Shown here in pieces: positions 53,489-63,187 of a DNA stretch of 64,000 nt. Within the stretch, counting starts at the first letter, position 1. Each line of letters starts with the position of its first letter. Under the pieces are notes generated by a model, which was not told the DNA's origin, did no database searches, and worked only from the letters and a program-made list of their open reading frames with translations. Origin of the DNA: Parahoeflea olei (GTDB lineage Bacteria > Pseudomonadota > Alphaproteobacteria > Rhizobiales > Rhizobiaceae). Position numbers and translations under genes: made by a program. The stretch is from assembly GCF_001703635.1 (NCBI RefSeq), contig NZ_LQZT01000003.1:91676-155675 (forward strand). Direction: 5' to 3'.

Positions 53489-53528
53489 CACGGGGGTCTG
53501 GCCCACACATTTGCCGGCCCGCACCATG

Positions 53529-53568
53529 ACAGCGCCGCGCATCCGTTCGGATGCGCAAAGGACGCTGT
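53529..53568. repeat. Nested inverted repeat
   Basis: An inner 8-bp stem (GCGCATCC / GGATGCGC, 4-nt loop) is enclosed by an outer 6-bp stem (ACAGCG / CGCTGT). AAAATCTT follows on the plus strand. It may end the cpdB transcript. Confidence 0.65.
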
Positions 53569-53580
53569 AAAATCTTGAAT

Positions 53581-53632
53581 GAATGCATGTCGTTGGCGTT
53601 CAAATGAATCCGTTTGAACGCGACAGGCATTC
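53581..53632. repeat. Long inverted repeat (11 + 9 bp arms)
   Basis: A perfect 9-bp stem (GCGTTCAAA / TTTGAACGC, 8-nt loop) is extended by an outer 11-bp stem (GAATGCATGTC / GACAGGCATTC, one mismatch), with a 4-nt bulge on the left. It lies 13 nt after the preceding hairpin. Confidence 0.75.
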
Positions 53633-53843
53633 GCTTGCGTCACCGCCGACTTACCGAAGCCAGGCGCGTTGCCCGGCGTGCCCACCGCATTGCGCCGGCA
53701 GGCCCGAAGCCAGCCAAAAGGGCGCGCCGGGCCGCCTGTCGCGGGCCTTTTCCGGCTCGCGATGCCGCCCGGCACATTAGCGTTTTTGTTACCTCCTTTT
53801 GCCAGAGTGGCGCGTGCATCGCTGCCAGAGGAGGCGAACGGAC

Positions 53844-54161
53844 ATGAAGGGACATATCGGCCGCGCGCTCAAGCGCGACAGGACGCGCCTCCGCGCCAAG
53901 ATCGACTGCATGGGCCAGAAGACCCATGGCGCGGTTCTCGATCTCTCCGCGCACGGCATCTGCATGCAGCTCGCGATCGACATTCCCGTGGGCCGCGGCG
54001 ACAAGATCACGGTCGAGACCGAAGAGATGGGACTGCTAGTCGGCACCGTGCGCTGGATTCGTCGCCCGCGGGTCGGCGCGGAACTGGTGCTGACCTCCAA
54101 CAATCGGGCCAAGGTGGAAAGCTACTACCGGTTTTTCCACGAGCCCCGCTCTCCCACCTGA
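53844..54161 (+). CDS. PilZ-domain protein
   Basis: A 105-residue single PilZ domain. The cyclic-di-GMP motifs are intact: RDRTR (RxxxR) near residues 11-15 and DLSAHG (DxSxxG) near residue 35. The start at Met-Lys-Gly-His follows GGAGG about 10 nt upstream. It is probably a c-di-GMP receptor acting on motility or exopolysaccharide, but no output partner is encoded next to it. Confidence 0.9.
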   Translation: MKGHIGRALKRDRTRLRAKIDCMGQKTHGAVLDLSAHGICMQLAIDIPVGRGDKITVETEEMGLLVGTVRWIRRPRVGAELVLTSNNRAKVESYYRFFHEPRSPT

Positions 54162-54273
54162 CGCAAGCACCGTCGCACGTTTGCCTCCTCCCGTTGACCG
54201 GCCATTGCCTGCCGCCCGTCCCTGACCTAAGTTCGCCTTACGCCCCCGCAGGCCAGGGCGGAGCGACGGGGAG

Positions 54274-55272
54274 ATGATTGGCTTCATGGCCAGGCGCAGG
54301 CCCAGGACACGCACAGTGCTCAGCATCATCGGGTTCGTGATCGTCGCCGCAGTCGTGGCCTTCGCGCTCGGGCCGCGCCCGCCGGCCGACACCACCATCA
54401 CCTTCACCGAGGCCGACCTGCCTGACGACCTCGAAGCCTATATCGCGGCCTCCGAATCCCGTTTCGACGACATCCGGCCCGGCAACCAGCGCCAGATCGT
54501 CTGGGCCTATCCGGCCTCGCGCGCCCGCACGCCGCTCGCGATCGTCTATATCCACGGCTTCTCCGCCAGCCCCGCCGAAATCCGCCCCCTGCCCGATCTG
54601 GTCGCACGCGAACTCGGCGCCAATCTCTATTTCGCTCGGCTCGCGGGCCATGGCCGCGGTGGCGACGCCATGCTCGAGGGATCGGTCGGAGCCTGGGTCA
54701 ACGACCTGGCCGAAGCGCTGGCGATCGGCCGGCGGCTCGGCGAACGCGTGGTGGTGATGGCCACCTCCACCGGCGCCTCGCTCGCCACCTGGGCCGCGGC
54801 GCACCCCGCGCTGATGCGCGATGTCGCCGGGCTCGTGCAGATCTCGCCCAATTACGGCGTCCAGGCCGCGGGCTCGGGACTTCTCACCATGCCCTGGGCA
54901 GAGACGCTCGTGCCGCTGATTGCCGGCGAGCGCCATTCGTTCGAACCGTATACGGAGCTTCAGGCACAAAACTGGACCCACGACTATCCGAGCCTCGCGC
55001 TCCTGCCGATGGCGGCGCTGGTCAAGCTCGCCAACGGCGTCGATGCCGCGGCAATCACCGTTCCGTCGCTGTTCATCGTCTCCCCCGAGGACCAGGTCAT
55101 CGTCCCGGAACGGGTTACCGCCATGGCCGGGCGCTGGGGGGCGAAGGCCGAGGTGATCGAGGTCGGGGACAGCGCGGACCCGAGCCATCACGTGATCGCC
55201 GGCGACGCGCTCTCTCCGGAAAACACCGAACGGCTCGCCAGGCTCGCAGCCGACTGGATCGCGAAACTCTAG
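54274..55272 (+). CDS. Membrane-anchored alpha/beta hydrolase
   Basis: A 332-residue protein. An N-terminal membrane anchor (VLSIIGFVIVAAVVAFALG, residues 15-33) precedes an alpha/beta hydrolase domain: IVYIHGFSASPAEIRPLP near residue 89, oxyanion loop and nucleophile elbow VVMATSTGASLATWAA near residue 160, Asp in VSPEDQVI and His in DPSHHVIAGD. The elbow reads A-T-S-T-G, so the first Gly of GxSxG is replaced by Ala. The substrate is unknown. GGGGAG precedes the ATG. Confidence 0.88.
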   Translation: MIGFMARRRPRTRTVLSIIGFVIVAAVVAFALGPRPPADTTITFTEADLPDDLEAYIAASESRFDDIRPGNQRQIVWAYPASRARTPLAIVYIHGFSASPAEIRPLPDLVARELGANLYFARLAGHGRGGDAMLEGSVGAWVNDLAEALAIGRRLGERVVVMATSTGASLATWAAAHPALMRDVAGLVQISPNYGVQAAGSGLLTMPWAETLVPLIAGERHSFEPYTELQAQNWTHDYPSLALLPMAALVKLANGVDAAAITVPSLFIVSPEDQVIVPERVTAMAGRWGAKAEVIEVGDSADPSHHVIAGDALSPENTERLARLAADWIAKL

Positions 55273-55296
55273 CGCCGGATCCGGCCGGCAGCCGGG

Positions 55297-56571
55297 TCAG
55301 ATGATCAGGTTCGACAGGATCTCGTTTTCGGTGATGTCCTGGTAGCTCAGCCCCGCCGCATCGAAGGCAGCGAGCAAGCGGACGAAATTCTCGGGCGCCT
55401 TGGTTTCGATGCCGATCAGGATCGAGCCGAAATTGCGCGCCGATTTCTTGAGATATTCGAACCGGGCGATGTCGTCGTCGGGGCCGAGCAGCGACAGGAA
55501 GTCCTTGAGCGCGCCGGGCCGCTGCGCAAGCCGCAGCACGAAGTATTTCTTCATGCCCGCATGACGCATCGCCCGTTCCTTGACGTCCGGCAGCCGCTCG
55601 AAATCGAAATTGCCGCCCGACACCACCGCAACGACGCTTTTCCCCGCGAGCTTTTCAGGCCCCAGCGCCTCGAGCACCGACAAGGACAGCGCACCGGCGG
55701 GCTCGAGCACGATCCCTTCGGTGTTGAGCATCGACGTCATGGTCAGGCAGATCGCGTTTTCCGGCACGGTCATCACCTGCTCGGGGCGAAACCGCTTCAG
55801 GATCTCGAAGGGAAGCGCGCCGATCTCGGCCACGGCCGCGCCATCGACGAAATTGTCGATCTTGCCGAGCTTCACGCGCTGGCCCGCCTCGAGGCTCTGC
55901 CGGAGGCTCGGCGCGCCCGAGGGTTCGCACAGCAGGAACCGGTCGCTCTCCACCAGGCCCTCGAGATAGCGCGCCGCCCCGGCCGACAGCCCGCCGCCGC
56001 CGACCGGCAGCACGATCAGGTCCGGCATCTCGCCGTCGGGCATCTGCTCGACCATTTCCGCCATCACCGACGCCTGTCCCTCGATGATGTCCTCGTGGTC
56101 GAAGGGGGGCGCCATCAGCGCCCCTGCCTCCGCCGCGAAGGCCTGCGCCGCGGCATAGCAGATGTCGAAGAAGTCGCCCGTCAGGCGGATCTCGATGAAC
56201 TCGCCACCGAACATGCGGGTCTTGTCGATCTTCTGCTGCGGCGTGGTCACGGGCATGAACACCACGCCGCGGCGCCCGAAATGCCGGCAGGCATAGGCAA
56301 AGCCCTGGGCGTGGTTTCCAGCCGAAGCGCACACGAACAGCGGCAGCTCCGGGTTGCGATCGAGCGCCTTGCGAATGAAGTTGAAGGCACCGCGGATCTT
56401 GTAGGACCGCACCGGCGTGAGGTCTTCGCGCTTGAGCCGGATCTGCGCGCCGAAGCGGGCCGACAGGTGGTCGTTGAGTTGCAACGGGGTGGGTTCGAAC
56501 AGCGCCCGCATCTCTGCCAAGGCAAGATCTGCGCCGGCGCGGAACGCGACAGGTGATTGTTTTTCGCTCAT
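55297..56571 (-). CDS. ilvA: Threonine dehydratase (biosynthetic, short type)
   Basis: A 424-residue PLP enzyme that makes 2-oxobutanoate for isoleucine. The PLP Lys is in RSYKIRGAFNFIRKAL near residue 54. The NHAQGFAYACRHFG loop and the PVGGGGLSAGAARYL phosphate loop follow. The C-terminal 90 residues form one ACT-like domain (KKYFVLRLAQRPGALKDFLS, ARNFGSILIGIET). It is shorter than E. coli IlvA (514), as in Gram-positive types. The start at Met-Ser-Glu-Lys was chosen; it is divergent from trkH. Confidence 0.9.
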   Translation of the reverse strand: MSEKQSPVAFRAGADLALAEMRALFEPTPLQLNDHLSARFGAQIRLKREDLTPVRSYKIRGAFNFIRKALDRNPELPLFVCASAGNHAQGFAYACRHFGRRGVVFMPVTTPQQKIDKTRMFGGEFIEIRLTGDFFDICYAAAQAFAAEAGALMAPPFDHEDIIEGQASVMAEMVEQMPDGEMPDLIVLPVGGGGLSAGAARYLEGLVESDRFLLCEPSGAPSLRQSLEAGQRVKLGKIDNFVDGAAVAEIGALPFEILKRFRPEQVMTVPENAICLTMTSMLNTEGIVLEPAGALSLSVLEALGPEKLAGKSVVAVVSGGNFDFERLPDVKERAMRHAGMKKYFVLRLAQRPGALKDFLSLLGPDDDIARFEYLKKSARNFGSILIGIETKAPENFVRLLAAFDAAGLSYQDITENEILSNLII

Positions 56572-56643
56572 AGCCGGTCTATGCCACGTCTGGCAGCCGG
56601 TTGCCAACAAGATCCGGCGCCACTGTCTCGAGGGGGACGAGGC

Positions 56644-58098
56644 TTGCCGAGCCAGACCATCCGTTATGCTGTCTTCATCGCATCCATGGCGGGGCTTTAT
56701 CTTTCCGCCGCCATGCTGGTGCCTGCCGCGATGGATTTTTATTTCGGCAATCCCGACTGGCAGGTCTTCACCGTCTCGGCCTTCACGGTCGGCGCGATCT
56801 GCCTGGCATCGGCCACGGCCAATCGCGGCGTGCCGGCGCCGTTTTCGCGGCGGCTCGGCTTTCTTGTCGTCAACTTCCTGTGGATCACGCTGTCGGTCAC
56901 CGGCGCGATTCCGCTCTATCTGTCGACGCTCGGCCTCGATCCCGCCGACGCCCTGTTCGAATCGGTCTCGGCCGTCACCACCACCGGCGCGACCGTGATT
57001 TCCGGTCTCGACAGCGTGCCGCCCGGCCTGCTGTTGTGGCGTTCGATGCTACAATGGTTCGGCGGCATCGGCATCGTCGCCATGGGGCTCCTGGTGCTGC
57101 CGTTCCTGAAGGTGGGCGGCTTCACCGTCTTCAAGATGGAATCCTCGGACACCTCGGAAAAGCCGTTCGCCCGCTTTGCCGTGTTCGTGCGTGCCTTCTT
57201 TGCCATCTATATCGGGCTCACGGTGGTCTGCACCATCCTCTACGCCGTCCTGGGCATGAGCGAGTTCGACGCCGTCAACCACGCCATGACCACCATGGCG
57301 ACCGGCGGCTTTTCCACCCATGACGCCTCGTTCGGCGCCTTCCAGTCGCCGGCGCTGATCTGGACCGGAACGATCTTCATGGCGATCGCCGGCCTCCCGT
57401 TTTCGGTGCTGATCCTGTTTGCCGTGCGCGGCCGGCTCGATGCGCTGCGCGATCCGCAGATCCTGGCCTATGGCTGCATCCTCGCCCTCATGACGCTGAT
57501 CCTGGCCCTGAGCCTGAGGCTGAGCGAGGGCGAAAGCTTCGGCATGGCGCTGACCCACTCCGCCTTCAACATCGTCTCGGTGGTCACCACCACCGGCTAT
57601 GCGAGCCTCGACTACACGCTGTGGGGACCGTTTGCCGTGGCGCTGTTCTTCCTCGCCACCTTCCTGGGCGGCTGCTCCGGCTCCACCGCCGGCGGCATCA
57701 AGGCCTACCGCATCGTGATCATCTTCAGTTCGATCCGTTCGGGCCTGATGCGGCTGATCTACCCCAACAGCGTGCGTCCGGTGCGCTATGGCTCGGTGGT
57801 GGTGGAACCCGAAATGCAGCGCTCGGTGTTTCTCTTCGTCTGCGCCTATTTCGGCATCTGGGCGTTTGGCGCGATCGCGCTCGCAGCCACCGGCCTCGAC
57901 ATCGAGACCGCCCTGTCCGGCTCGATCACCGCGCTCGCCAATGTCGGCCCCGGCGTCGGCCCGGTGATCGGTCCGGCCGGCAATTTCAGCTCGCTCACCG
58001 ATACCGCCAAGTTGATCCTGGTCTTCCTGATGTTGTTGGGAAGACTGGAAATTCTCGCCGTCCTGGTCTTGCTTATTCCGGCATTCTGGCGCGAGTAG
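56644..58098 (+). CDS. trkH: Potassium uptake channel TrkH
   Basis: A 484-residue membrane protein with a probable TTG start preceded by GAGGGGGACGAGG; an ATG at 56581 in the same frame is the alternative. The four half-selectivity-filter loops of Trk/Ktr channels are visible: [39 protein letters not shown] and [15 protein letters not shown]. It carries potassium with a TrkA gating subunit, which is not encoded nearby. It overlaps none of its neighbours. Confidence 0.92.
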   Translation: MPSQTIRYAVFIASMAGLYLSAAMLVPAAMDFYFGNPDWQVFTVSAFTVGAICLASATANRGVPAPFSRRLGFLVVNFLWITLSVTGAIPLYLSTLGLDPADALFESVSAVTTTGATVISGLDSVPPGLLLWRSMLQWFGGIGIVAMGLLVLPFLKVGGFTVFKMESSDTSEKPFARFAVFVRAFFAIYIGLTVVCTILYAVLGMSEFDAVNHAMTTMATGGFSTHDASFGAFQSPALIWTGTIFMAIAGLPFSVLILFAVRGRLDALRDPQILAYGCILALMTLILALSLRLSEGESFGMALTHSAFNIVSVVTTTGYASLDYTLWGPFAVALFFLATFLGGCSGSTAGGIKAYRIVIIFSSIRSGLMRLIYPNSVRPVRYGSVVVEPEMQRSVFLFVCAYFGIWAFGAIALAATGLDIETALSGSITALANVGPGVGPVIGPAGNFSSLTDTAKLILVFLMLLGRLEILAVLVLLIPAFWRE

Positions 58099-58184
58099 AA
58101 CGGACAAACTTCCCGTTTCCGTTGCCGTATTATGCATCGTTTAACGTTCTTCTGCTTTCCTCCCGGGATACGGAGGACAGTTCG

Positions 58185-59687
58185 ATGCAGGCATTGCAGG
58201 TTTCCTATTCCGCTCCAGAGGCCACTCTGCCGGATGACGACATCGCGCACCGGCACCAGGTCCCCCTGCCCGATCCGGACCAGGCGCGGCTCGCGCGGGC
58301 CATGAACGTGATCGGCTCCCAGATCGGCGAACTGTCGGTCAACATCGCCGACGCCAACGGCATGATCGGCGATGTGTCGTCATCGATGTCGCGTCAGGCC
58401 GACGAATTCCACGCACTTACTCGGGATATTTCCGCGATCGCGCAATCGAACAGGACCGTGGCCGAAGCCTCGCAGGGCGCGGTGGCGGCAGCCCGCGAGA
58501 CCCAGTCGGGCCTCGACACCACCACCCGCAGCGTCAACGGCATTCTGGTCAACGCAGTCTCCGACATCAAGTCGATGGCTTCCAGCGCCACCGAAATCAC
58601 CGCCGTGCTCGACACCGTGGCGGTTCAGATCAAGGAAATCCATTCCTTCCTGGAAGCCATCCAGGGGATCGCCACCCAGACCCAGCTGCTTGCGGTCAAT
58701 GCCGGCATCATGGCGGCCCATGCGGGCGAGGCCGGTCGCGGCTTTGCGGTGGTCGCCGATGCGGTCAAGCAGCTCGCCGACAAGACCGGCACGGTTTCCC
58801 GTGACATGGTCGCAAGGCTGCAGACCCTGCGCGGCACGGTCGACCGGCTGCAGAAGCAGAATGCCGACAACGAGGCCGTGGCCACCCTCGCCTTCCGGCG
58901 CTCGACCGAGATCGAGGAGGAACTGCGCAAATTCGCGGGCTTCAGCGACAGCGTCGCCGGCATGATCAGCGAGATCGAGCGCATCGGCACCCCGGTGCAG
59001 GAAACCAGCCGCGCCTGCGCCACGGTGCTCGCCAAGGTCTCCGACCTCGACACCCAGGTGCATGACAGCGCGCACATGCTGACGACGGCGAGCGAGAAGA
59101 TCGGCCGGCTGGTGTCCTTCTCCGAAAACGTGATCGGCGAGGTCGCCGAGAGCGGCGTCGAGACCGAGGACACGCCGCTGATCCGGGAGTGCATCGCCAG
59201 GGCCGGCGAGATCGGCAGCCTGTTCGAAGAGGCGGTGCGCGCCGGCGCGCTGACCATGAACGACCTTTTCGACGAGAGCTACCAGCCGCTCCCGGGCACC
59301 GATCCGGTCCAGCACATGACACGCTTCACGCTGCATACCGACCGGCTGCTGCCGCCGATCCAGGAGGCGATGCTCGGTTTCGATCCGCGCGTCACCTTCT
59401 GCGCCGCCGTTGACCGCAACGGTTATCTGCCGACGCACAACCGCATCTTCTCGAAGCCGCAGAGCGCCGACCCGGTCTGGAATGCCGGCAATTGCCGCAA
59501 CCGGCGCATCTTCAACGACCGCACCGGCCTTGCCGCCGGCCGCAACACCAAGCCGTTCCTGCTGCAGACCTACCGCCGCGACATGGGCGGCGGCAATTAT
59601 GTGCTGATGAAGGACCTGTCCGCCCCCATCCTCGTCGCCGGCCGCCACTGGGGCGGGCTGAGGATCGGCTTCAAGATCAGCGTCTGA
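58185..59687 (+). CDS. Soluble methyl-accepting chemotaxis-like receptor
   Basis: A 500-residue protein without membrane segments. The signalling hairpin tip is [20 protein letters not shown] near residue 158, with a recognisable but altered E-A-A core ([20 protein letters not shown]). Long coiled-coil heptads flank it. The C-terminal 130 residues ([21 protein letters not shown] to the end) form a separate domain ending with [20 protein letters not shown], known from soluble alphaproteobacterial receptors. GGAGG precedes the ATG. It follows trkH but no chemotaxis genes lie nearby. Confidence 0.88.
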   Translation: MQALQVSYSAPEATLPDDDIAHRHQVPLPDPDQARLARAMNVIGSQIGELSVNIADANGMIGDVSSSMSRQADEFHALTRDISAIAQSNRTVAEASQGAVAAARETQSGLDTTTRSVNGILVNAVSDIKSMASSATEITAVLDTVAVQIKEIHSFLEAIQGIATQTQLLAVNAGIMAAHAGEAGRGFAVVADAVKQLADKTGTVSRDMVARLQTLRGTVDRLQKQNADNEAVATLAFRRSTEIEEELRKFAGFSDSVAGMISEIERIGTPVQETSRACATVLAKVSDLDTQVHDSAHMLTTASEKIGRLVSFSENVIGEVAESGVETEDTPLIRECIARAGEIGSLFEEAVRAGALTMNDLFDESYQPLPGTDPVQHMTRFTLHTDRLLPPIQEAMLGFDPRVTFCAAVDRNGYLPTHNRIFSKPQSADPVWNAGNCRNRRIFNDRTGLAAGRNTKPFLLQTYRRDMGGGNYVLMKDLSAPILVAGRHWGGLRIGFKISV

Positions 59688-59698
59688 GAGAAAAGCCC

Positions 59699-59783
59699 TG
59701 GTGCGGGCGGCGGGACTCGAACCCGCACAGCGCAAGGCTTCCGGATTTTAAGTCCGGTATGTCTACCATTCCATCACGCCCGC
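59699..59783 (-). tRNA. tRNA-Leu (TAA)
   Basis: Acceptor stem GCGGGCG / CGCCCGC, anticodon loop CTTAAAA (anticodon TAA), a long variable arm as expected for Leu, T-loop GGTTCGAGTCC, and an encoded CCA at 59699-59701. Confidence 0.96.
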
Positions 59784-59841
59784 ACACCTTCTGTCGGTAA
59801 CCGACCCGGAAGCGGCAGGCAAGGCCCCGTTGTCGTGGAGC

Positions 59842-59882
59842 GCAAAAACAGAAAGGCCCCGCAGCCAGTGTCTGCGGGGCCT
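59842..59882 (-). terminator. Rho-independent terminator of wrbA
   Basis: On the minus strand a 10-bp perfect stem (AGGCCCCGCA / TGCGGGGCCT, 9-nt loop) is followed by TTTCTGTTTTTG. It lies about 40 nt past the wrbA stop. Confidence 0.9.
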
Positions 59883-59920
59883 GGAACCATGATGAGGTCA
59901 AGGCGATCCGTCGGCCGCGA

Positions 59921-60520
59921 TCAGGCGACCAGCTTGGCGGCGATTTCGGCGACGCGCTTGCCCTGGAATTCGGCGGCCTCGAGTTCGGTTGCGGACGGCT
60001 GGCGCGAGCCGTCGCCATCGGCGATGGTGGTGGCGCCATAGGGCGAACCGCCCTTCACTTCGTCCACGCCCATCTGCTTCTGGAAGCTGTAGGGCAGACC
60101 GGCAATCAGCATGCCGTGGTGCAGCAGTACCGTGTGGAAGTTGAGGATGGTCGATTCCTGGCCGCCGTGCTGCGTCGCCGACGAGGCCATCACCGAGCCG
60201 ACCTTGCCCACCAGCGCACCCGAAGCCCACAGCCCACCGGTCTGGTCGAGGAAGTTCTTCATCTGCGCGGCCATCATGCCGAACCGCGTCGGCACGGCAA
60301 AGATGATGCCGTCATAGTCGGCGAGCTCGGACGGATCGGCCACCGGCGCATCCTGGTCGAGCTTGTAGTGGAACTGTTGGGCCACCGCGTCCGGAACCAG
60401 TTCCGGAACGCGCTTGAGCGTAACCTGCGCTCCGGCGGATTCTGCACCCTTGACGGCGGCCTTCGCCATCGCTTCCATGTGTCCCCAGCTCGAATAGTAC
60501 AGCACCAAAATCTTGGCCAT
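59921..60520 (-). CDS. wrbA: NAD(P)H:quinone oxidoreductase WrbA
   Basis: A 199-residue flavodoxin-like protein that reduces quinones by two electrons. The FMN loop is [19 protein letters not shown] near the N-terminus. [20 protein letters not shown] and [20 protein letters not shown] are the WrbA-specific parts. The start at Met-Ala-Lys-Ile has a GGAG site 7 nt upstream; an ATG four codons earlier was rejected. It is a single gene divergent from the CinA-like gene, with a strong terminator. Confidence 0.95.
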   Translation of the reverse strand: MAKILVLYYSSWGHMEAMAKAAVKGAESAGAQVTLKRVPELVPDAVAQQFHYKLDQDAPVADPSELADYDGIIFAVPTRFGMMAAQMKNFLDQTGGLWASGALVGKVGSVMASSATQHGGQESTILNFHTVLLHHGMLIAGLPYSFQKQMGVDEVKGGSPYGATTIADGDGSRQPSATELEAAEFQGKRVAEIAAKLVA

Positions 60521-60745
60521 CGTGGTCTCCATGTTTCAGATTGTCCGCCTTCCGGCAGCTGCCCGCATTTTTAAGGTCTCTTTTGTTCATTGATAGTGAG
60601 TGGATGGAGCACGGTTTGTTCACAAATACGGAAAGATTTTAGCCGCCGCGCCGCTCTTGCGCAGCGCCGCGAAAGCCGATTATCCAGTTTACCCCGGAGA
60701 ATGCCCATGCGCGATGTCCGGGTCAGCCCCGAAAAGGAAGGAAGC

Positions 60746-61513
60746 ATGAGCGACACCGATGCCCCGACCGTGACCGCAGCCGCCCTGGCGATCGGAGACG
60801 AACTGCTCTCGGGCCGCACCAAGGACAAGAACATCGGCCATCTTGCGGAAATGCTGACCGCCGCCGGAATCACGCTCGAAGAGGTGCGCATCGTCCCCGA
60901 CGAGCAGCAGCGGATCGTGGAAGCGCTCAACGCGCTCCGGCGCCGCTACGATTACGTCTTCACCTCGGGCGGCATCGGCCCCACCCATGACGACATCACC
61001 GCCGACGCGGTGGCTGCCGCGTTCGGCGTTCCCTGCGATTATGATTCCGAAGCGCTGACCCTGCTCGCCAGGCATTACGCCGAGCGCAATCTCGAGTTCA
61101 CTCCGGCGCGCCGCCGCATGGCACGGATGCCGGTCGGCAGCCGCCACATCGACAATCCGGTCAGCCGCGCCCCCGGCTTCATCATCGGCAATGTCCATGT
61201 CATGGCCGGCGTGCCCTCGGTTTTCCAGGCCATGCTCGACAATGTGCTGCCGACGCTCCGCACCGGGGCCCGGCTTCTCTCCGACAAGGTGCCCTGCCCC
61301 TTCGGCGAAGGCGACATCGGCGATCCGCTGACCGTGATCGCCAAGGCCAATCCCGACGTCAATATCGGCTCCTATCCGCGTTTTTCGGGCGAGGGCTTTT
61401 CTACCGAGATCGTCATTCGCGGGCGCGACGGCGATGCGGTTGCCGCCGCCAAGCAGGAGATCGAGGCCATGCTGGCCGATATCGAATACAGCCTCGGCGC
61501 GGCCGCGGACTGA
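60746..61513 (+). CDS. Molybdopterin-binding / CinA N-terminal domain protein
   Basis: A 255-residue protein of the MoaB/Mog fold. It has AAALAIGDELLSGRTKDKNI near residue 11 and the nucleotide motif FTSGGIGPTHDDITADAVAA near residue 72. The C-terminal deamidase domain of full CinA is absent, as is usual in Rhizobiales. ADP-ribose pyrophosphatase activity is known in the CinA family. The start at Met-Ser-Asp-Thr has a GGAAGG site; an upstream ATG was rejected. Confidence 0.9.
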   Translation: MSDTDAPTVTAAALAIGDELLSGRTKDKNIGHLAEMLTAAGITLEEVRIVPDEQQRIVEALNALRRRYDYVFTSGGIGPTHDDITADAVAAAFGVPCDYDSEALTLLARHYAERNLEFTPARRRMARMPVGSRHIDNPVSRAPGFIIGNVHVMAGVPSVFQAMLDNVLPTLRTGARLLSDKVPCPFGEGDIGDPLTVIAKANPDVNIGSYPRFSGEGFSTEIVIRGRDGDAVAAAKQEIEAMLADIEYSLGAAAD

Positions 61514-61648
61514 CGCTCTGCACCGCTGCCCGGCAGCCGAACGCCGGTGCCGGCAATCGCTTTGACAAGGATCAATGCACCCCGCCTGCAGCCGCCGCAT
61601 GTTCTGTGTCCGGGCCTTGTGTCCCGGGGCATCCAAAGGAGATCCCAC

Positions 61649-62491
61649 ATGGCCTATCACACGATCCTCGCTGTTCTCGCAACCGAAGCCGACGTCGCCC
61701 CCGTGACCCGCGCCATCGCCGATTTCGCTGCCGGCAGCAGCGTCCACCTGATCGGCTGCCACGGCGAGCCATCGCAATTCGTCGTCCTGTCCGCACCGAT
61801 CGATGTGCCCGACGCGACCACCATCGCAGCCCTCTACGAACAGGCCGATGCGCGCATGCGCGAGGTCGGCGACGCCTTTTCCAAGGCCTGCGACACCGCC
61901 GGCCTCTCCCATGAATGGCGCCCGGTGCGCTCGCCTGCCGGAGACAGCGCGCTTTCCGCGCTCGTCAGCGCCCGCTCGGCAGATCTGGTCGTCGTCCGCC
62001 AGCCGGACCGCTCGGCCAACGAGGACATGGCCAGCAATATCGAGGCACTGCTGTTCGAAGGCGGTCGGCCGGTGCTGTTCCTGCCGCCGAGCGGCAAGCT
62101 CGCCGCACCGATCCGCCGGATCGTGATCGCCTGGGACGGCTCGCGCGAGGCCGCCCGCGCGGCGCATGACGCGCTGCCGCTGCTCAAGGCCGCCGAGGCC
62201 GTGGACATCGTGATCGTCGATCCCGACAAGCTGCCCGACATCGATGCGCCGCTGGCCGGCACCGATCTCGCCGCATGCCTGTCGCGCCACGGCATCCACG
62301 CCAATGTCACCACCACCTCGCGCGGCGGCGGCTCGACCGCAAAGGCGATCATGGCGCAGGCCACCGCCAGCAATGCGGACCTGGTGGTGATGGGCGCCTA
62401 TACCCACCAGCGGCTGCGTGAATGGCTGTTCGGCGGCGTCACCCGCGCCTTCCTTGAAAATGCGCCGGTCGCGGTGCTGATGTCGCGCTGA
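61649..62491 (+). CDS. Universal stress protein, two Usp domains
   Basis: A 280-residue cytoplasmic protein. The C-terminal Usp domain is canonical, with [20 protein letters not shown] near residue 152 and the ATP site [20 protein letters not shown] at the end. The N-terminal domain is divergent and lacks the G-2x-G-9x-G motif, so only one half probably binds ATP. AAAGGAG precedes the ATG. No operon partner is evident. Confidence 0.9.
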   Translation: MAYHTILAVLATEADVAPVTRAIADFAAGSSVHLIGCHGEPSQFVVLSAPIDVPDATTIAALYEQADARMREVGDAFSKACDTAGLSHEWRPVRSPAGDSALSALVSARSADLVVVRQPDRSANEDMASNIEALLFEGGRPVLFLPPSGKLAAPIRRIVIAWDGSREAARAAHDALPLLKAAEAVDIVIVDPDKLPDIDAPLAGTDLAACLSRHGIHANVTTTSRGGGSTAKAIMAQATASNADLVVMGAYTHQRLREWLFGGVTRAFLENAPVAVLMSR

Positions 62492-62675
62492 ATGCGGGCA
62501 GCGCGCGGTCCCCGGGGCCGCGCGGTCCCCGCAGGTTTGCTTGAATCCCGTTGAAAGACGGGCGGTCCGCGCCCGCCTCACAGGCTCTGCGCTTGCTTTT
62601 GGCACCGGTCTTCGGCTAATTGCGGCATTCAATTTCTCAAACCCGAGCCACCGCGCCGCCATCCAAGGACATCCC

Positions 62676-63173
62676 ATGTCGCTTCCGGACAAAGCCTTTC
62701 CCGTCTCCTGGGACCAGTTCCACCGCGACGCCCGGGCGCTTGCCTGGCGGCTGAGCGGCACCGGGCAGGCCTGGGCGGCGATCGTCTGCATCACCCGCGG
62801 CGGCCTGGTGCCCGCCGCCATCATCTCGCGCGAGCTCGACATTCGCCGCATCGACACGGTTTCGGTCGCCTCCTACCACGACTACGTGACCCAGGGCGAC
62901 ATGAAGGTGCTCAAGGAGATCAACGCCGACATCCTCGAAACCGAGGGCGAAGGCGTGTTGATCGTCGACGACCTGACCGACACCGGCAAGACCGCGGCGA
63001 TCGTCCGCGCCATGCTGCCGAAAGCCCATTTCGCCACCGTCTATGCCAAGCCCAAGGGCCGACCGCTGGTCGACACCTTCGTCACCGAAGTCAGCCAGGA
63101 CACCTGGATCTATTTCCCCTGGGACATGGGCTTTGCCTATGTCGAGCCGATCGCCAAGGACACCCGCGGCTGA
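62676..63173 (+). CDS. gpt: Xanthine-guanine phosphoribosyltransferase
   Basis: A 165-residue purine salvage enzyme transferring ribose-phosphate to xanthine and guanine. The PRPP loop is [20 protein letters not shown] near residue 90. The N-terminus ([16 protein letters not shown], then [20 protein letters not shown]) and the hood ending [16 protein letters not shown] are typical of the Gpt family. AAGGA precedes the start. The following MFS gene begins about 15 nt later. Confidence 0.95.
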   Translation: MSLPDKAFPVSWDQFHRDARALAWRLSGTGQAWAAIVCITRGGLVPAAIISRELDIRRIDTVSVASYHDYVTQGDMKVLKEINADILETEGEGVLIVDDLTDTGKTAAIVRAMLPKAHFATVYAKPKGRPLVDTFVTEVSQDTWIYFPWDMGFAYVEPIAKDTRG

Positions 63174-63187
63174 GCCGGCGCCGGCCG

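Larger units (their letters stand above)
53489..53843. other. Intergenic region with large inverted repeats between cpdB and pilZ gene
   Basis: About 355 nt with no supported gene. The left half holds two nested inverted-repeat structures (53529-53568 and 53581-53632). The right end, with AT-rich sequence around 53775-53805, probably carries the promoter of the PilZ gene. Confidence 0.6.

Noticed and set aside
62503-62530. Repeat of CGCGGTCCCC downstream of the universal stress protein gene
   Set aside because: Short, GC-only repeats arise easily in this base composition. No further copies or structure support a function.
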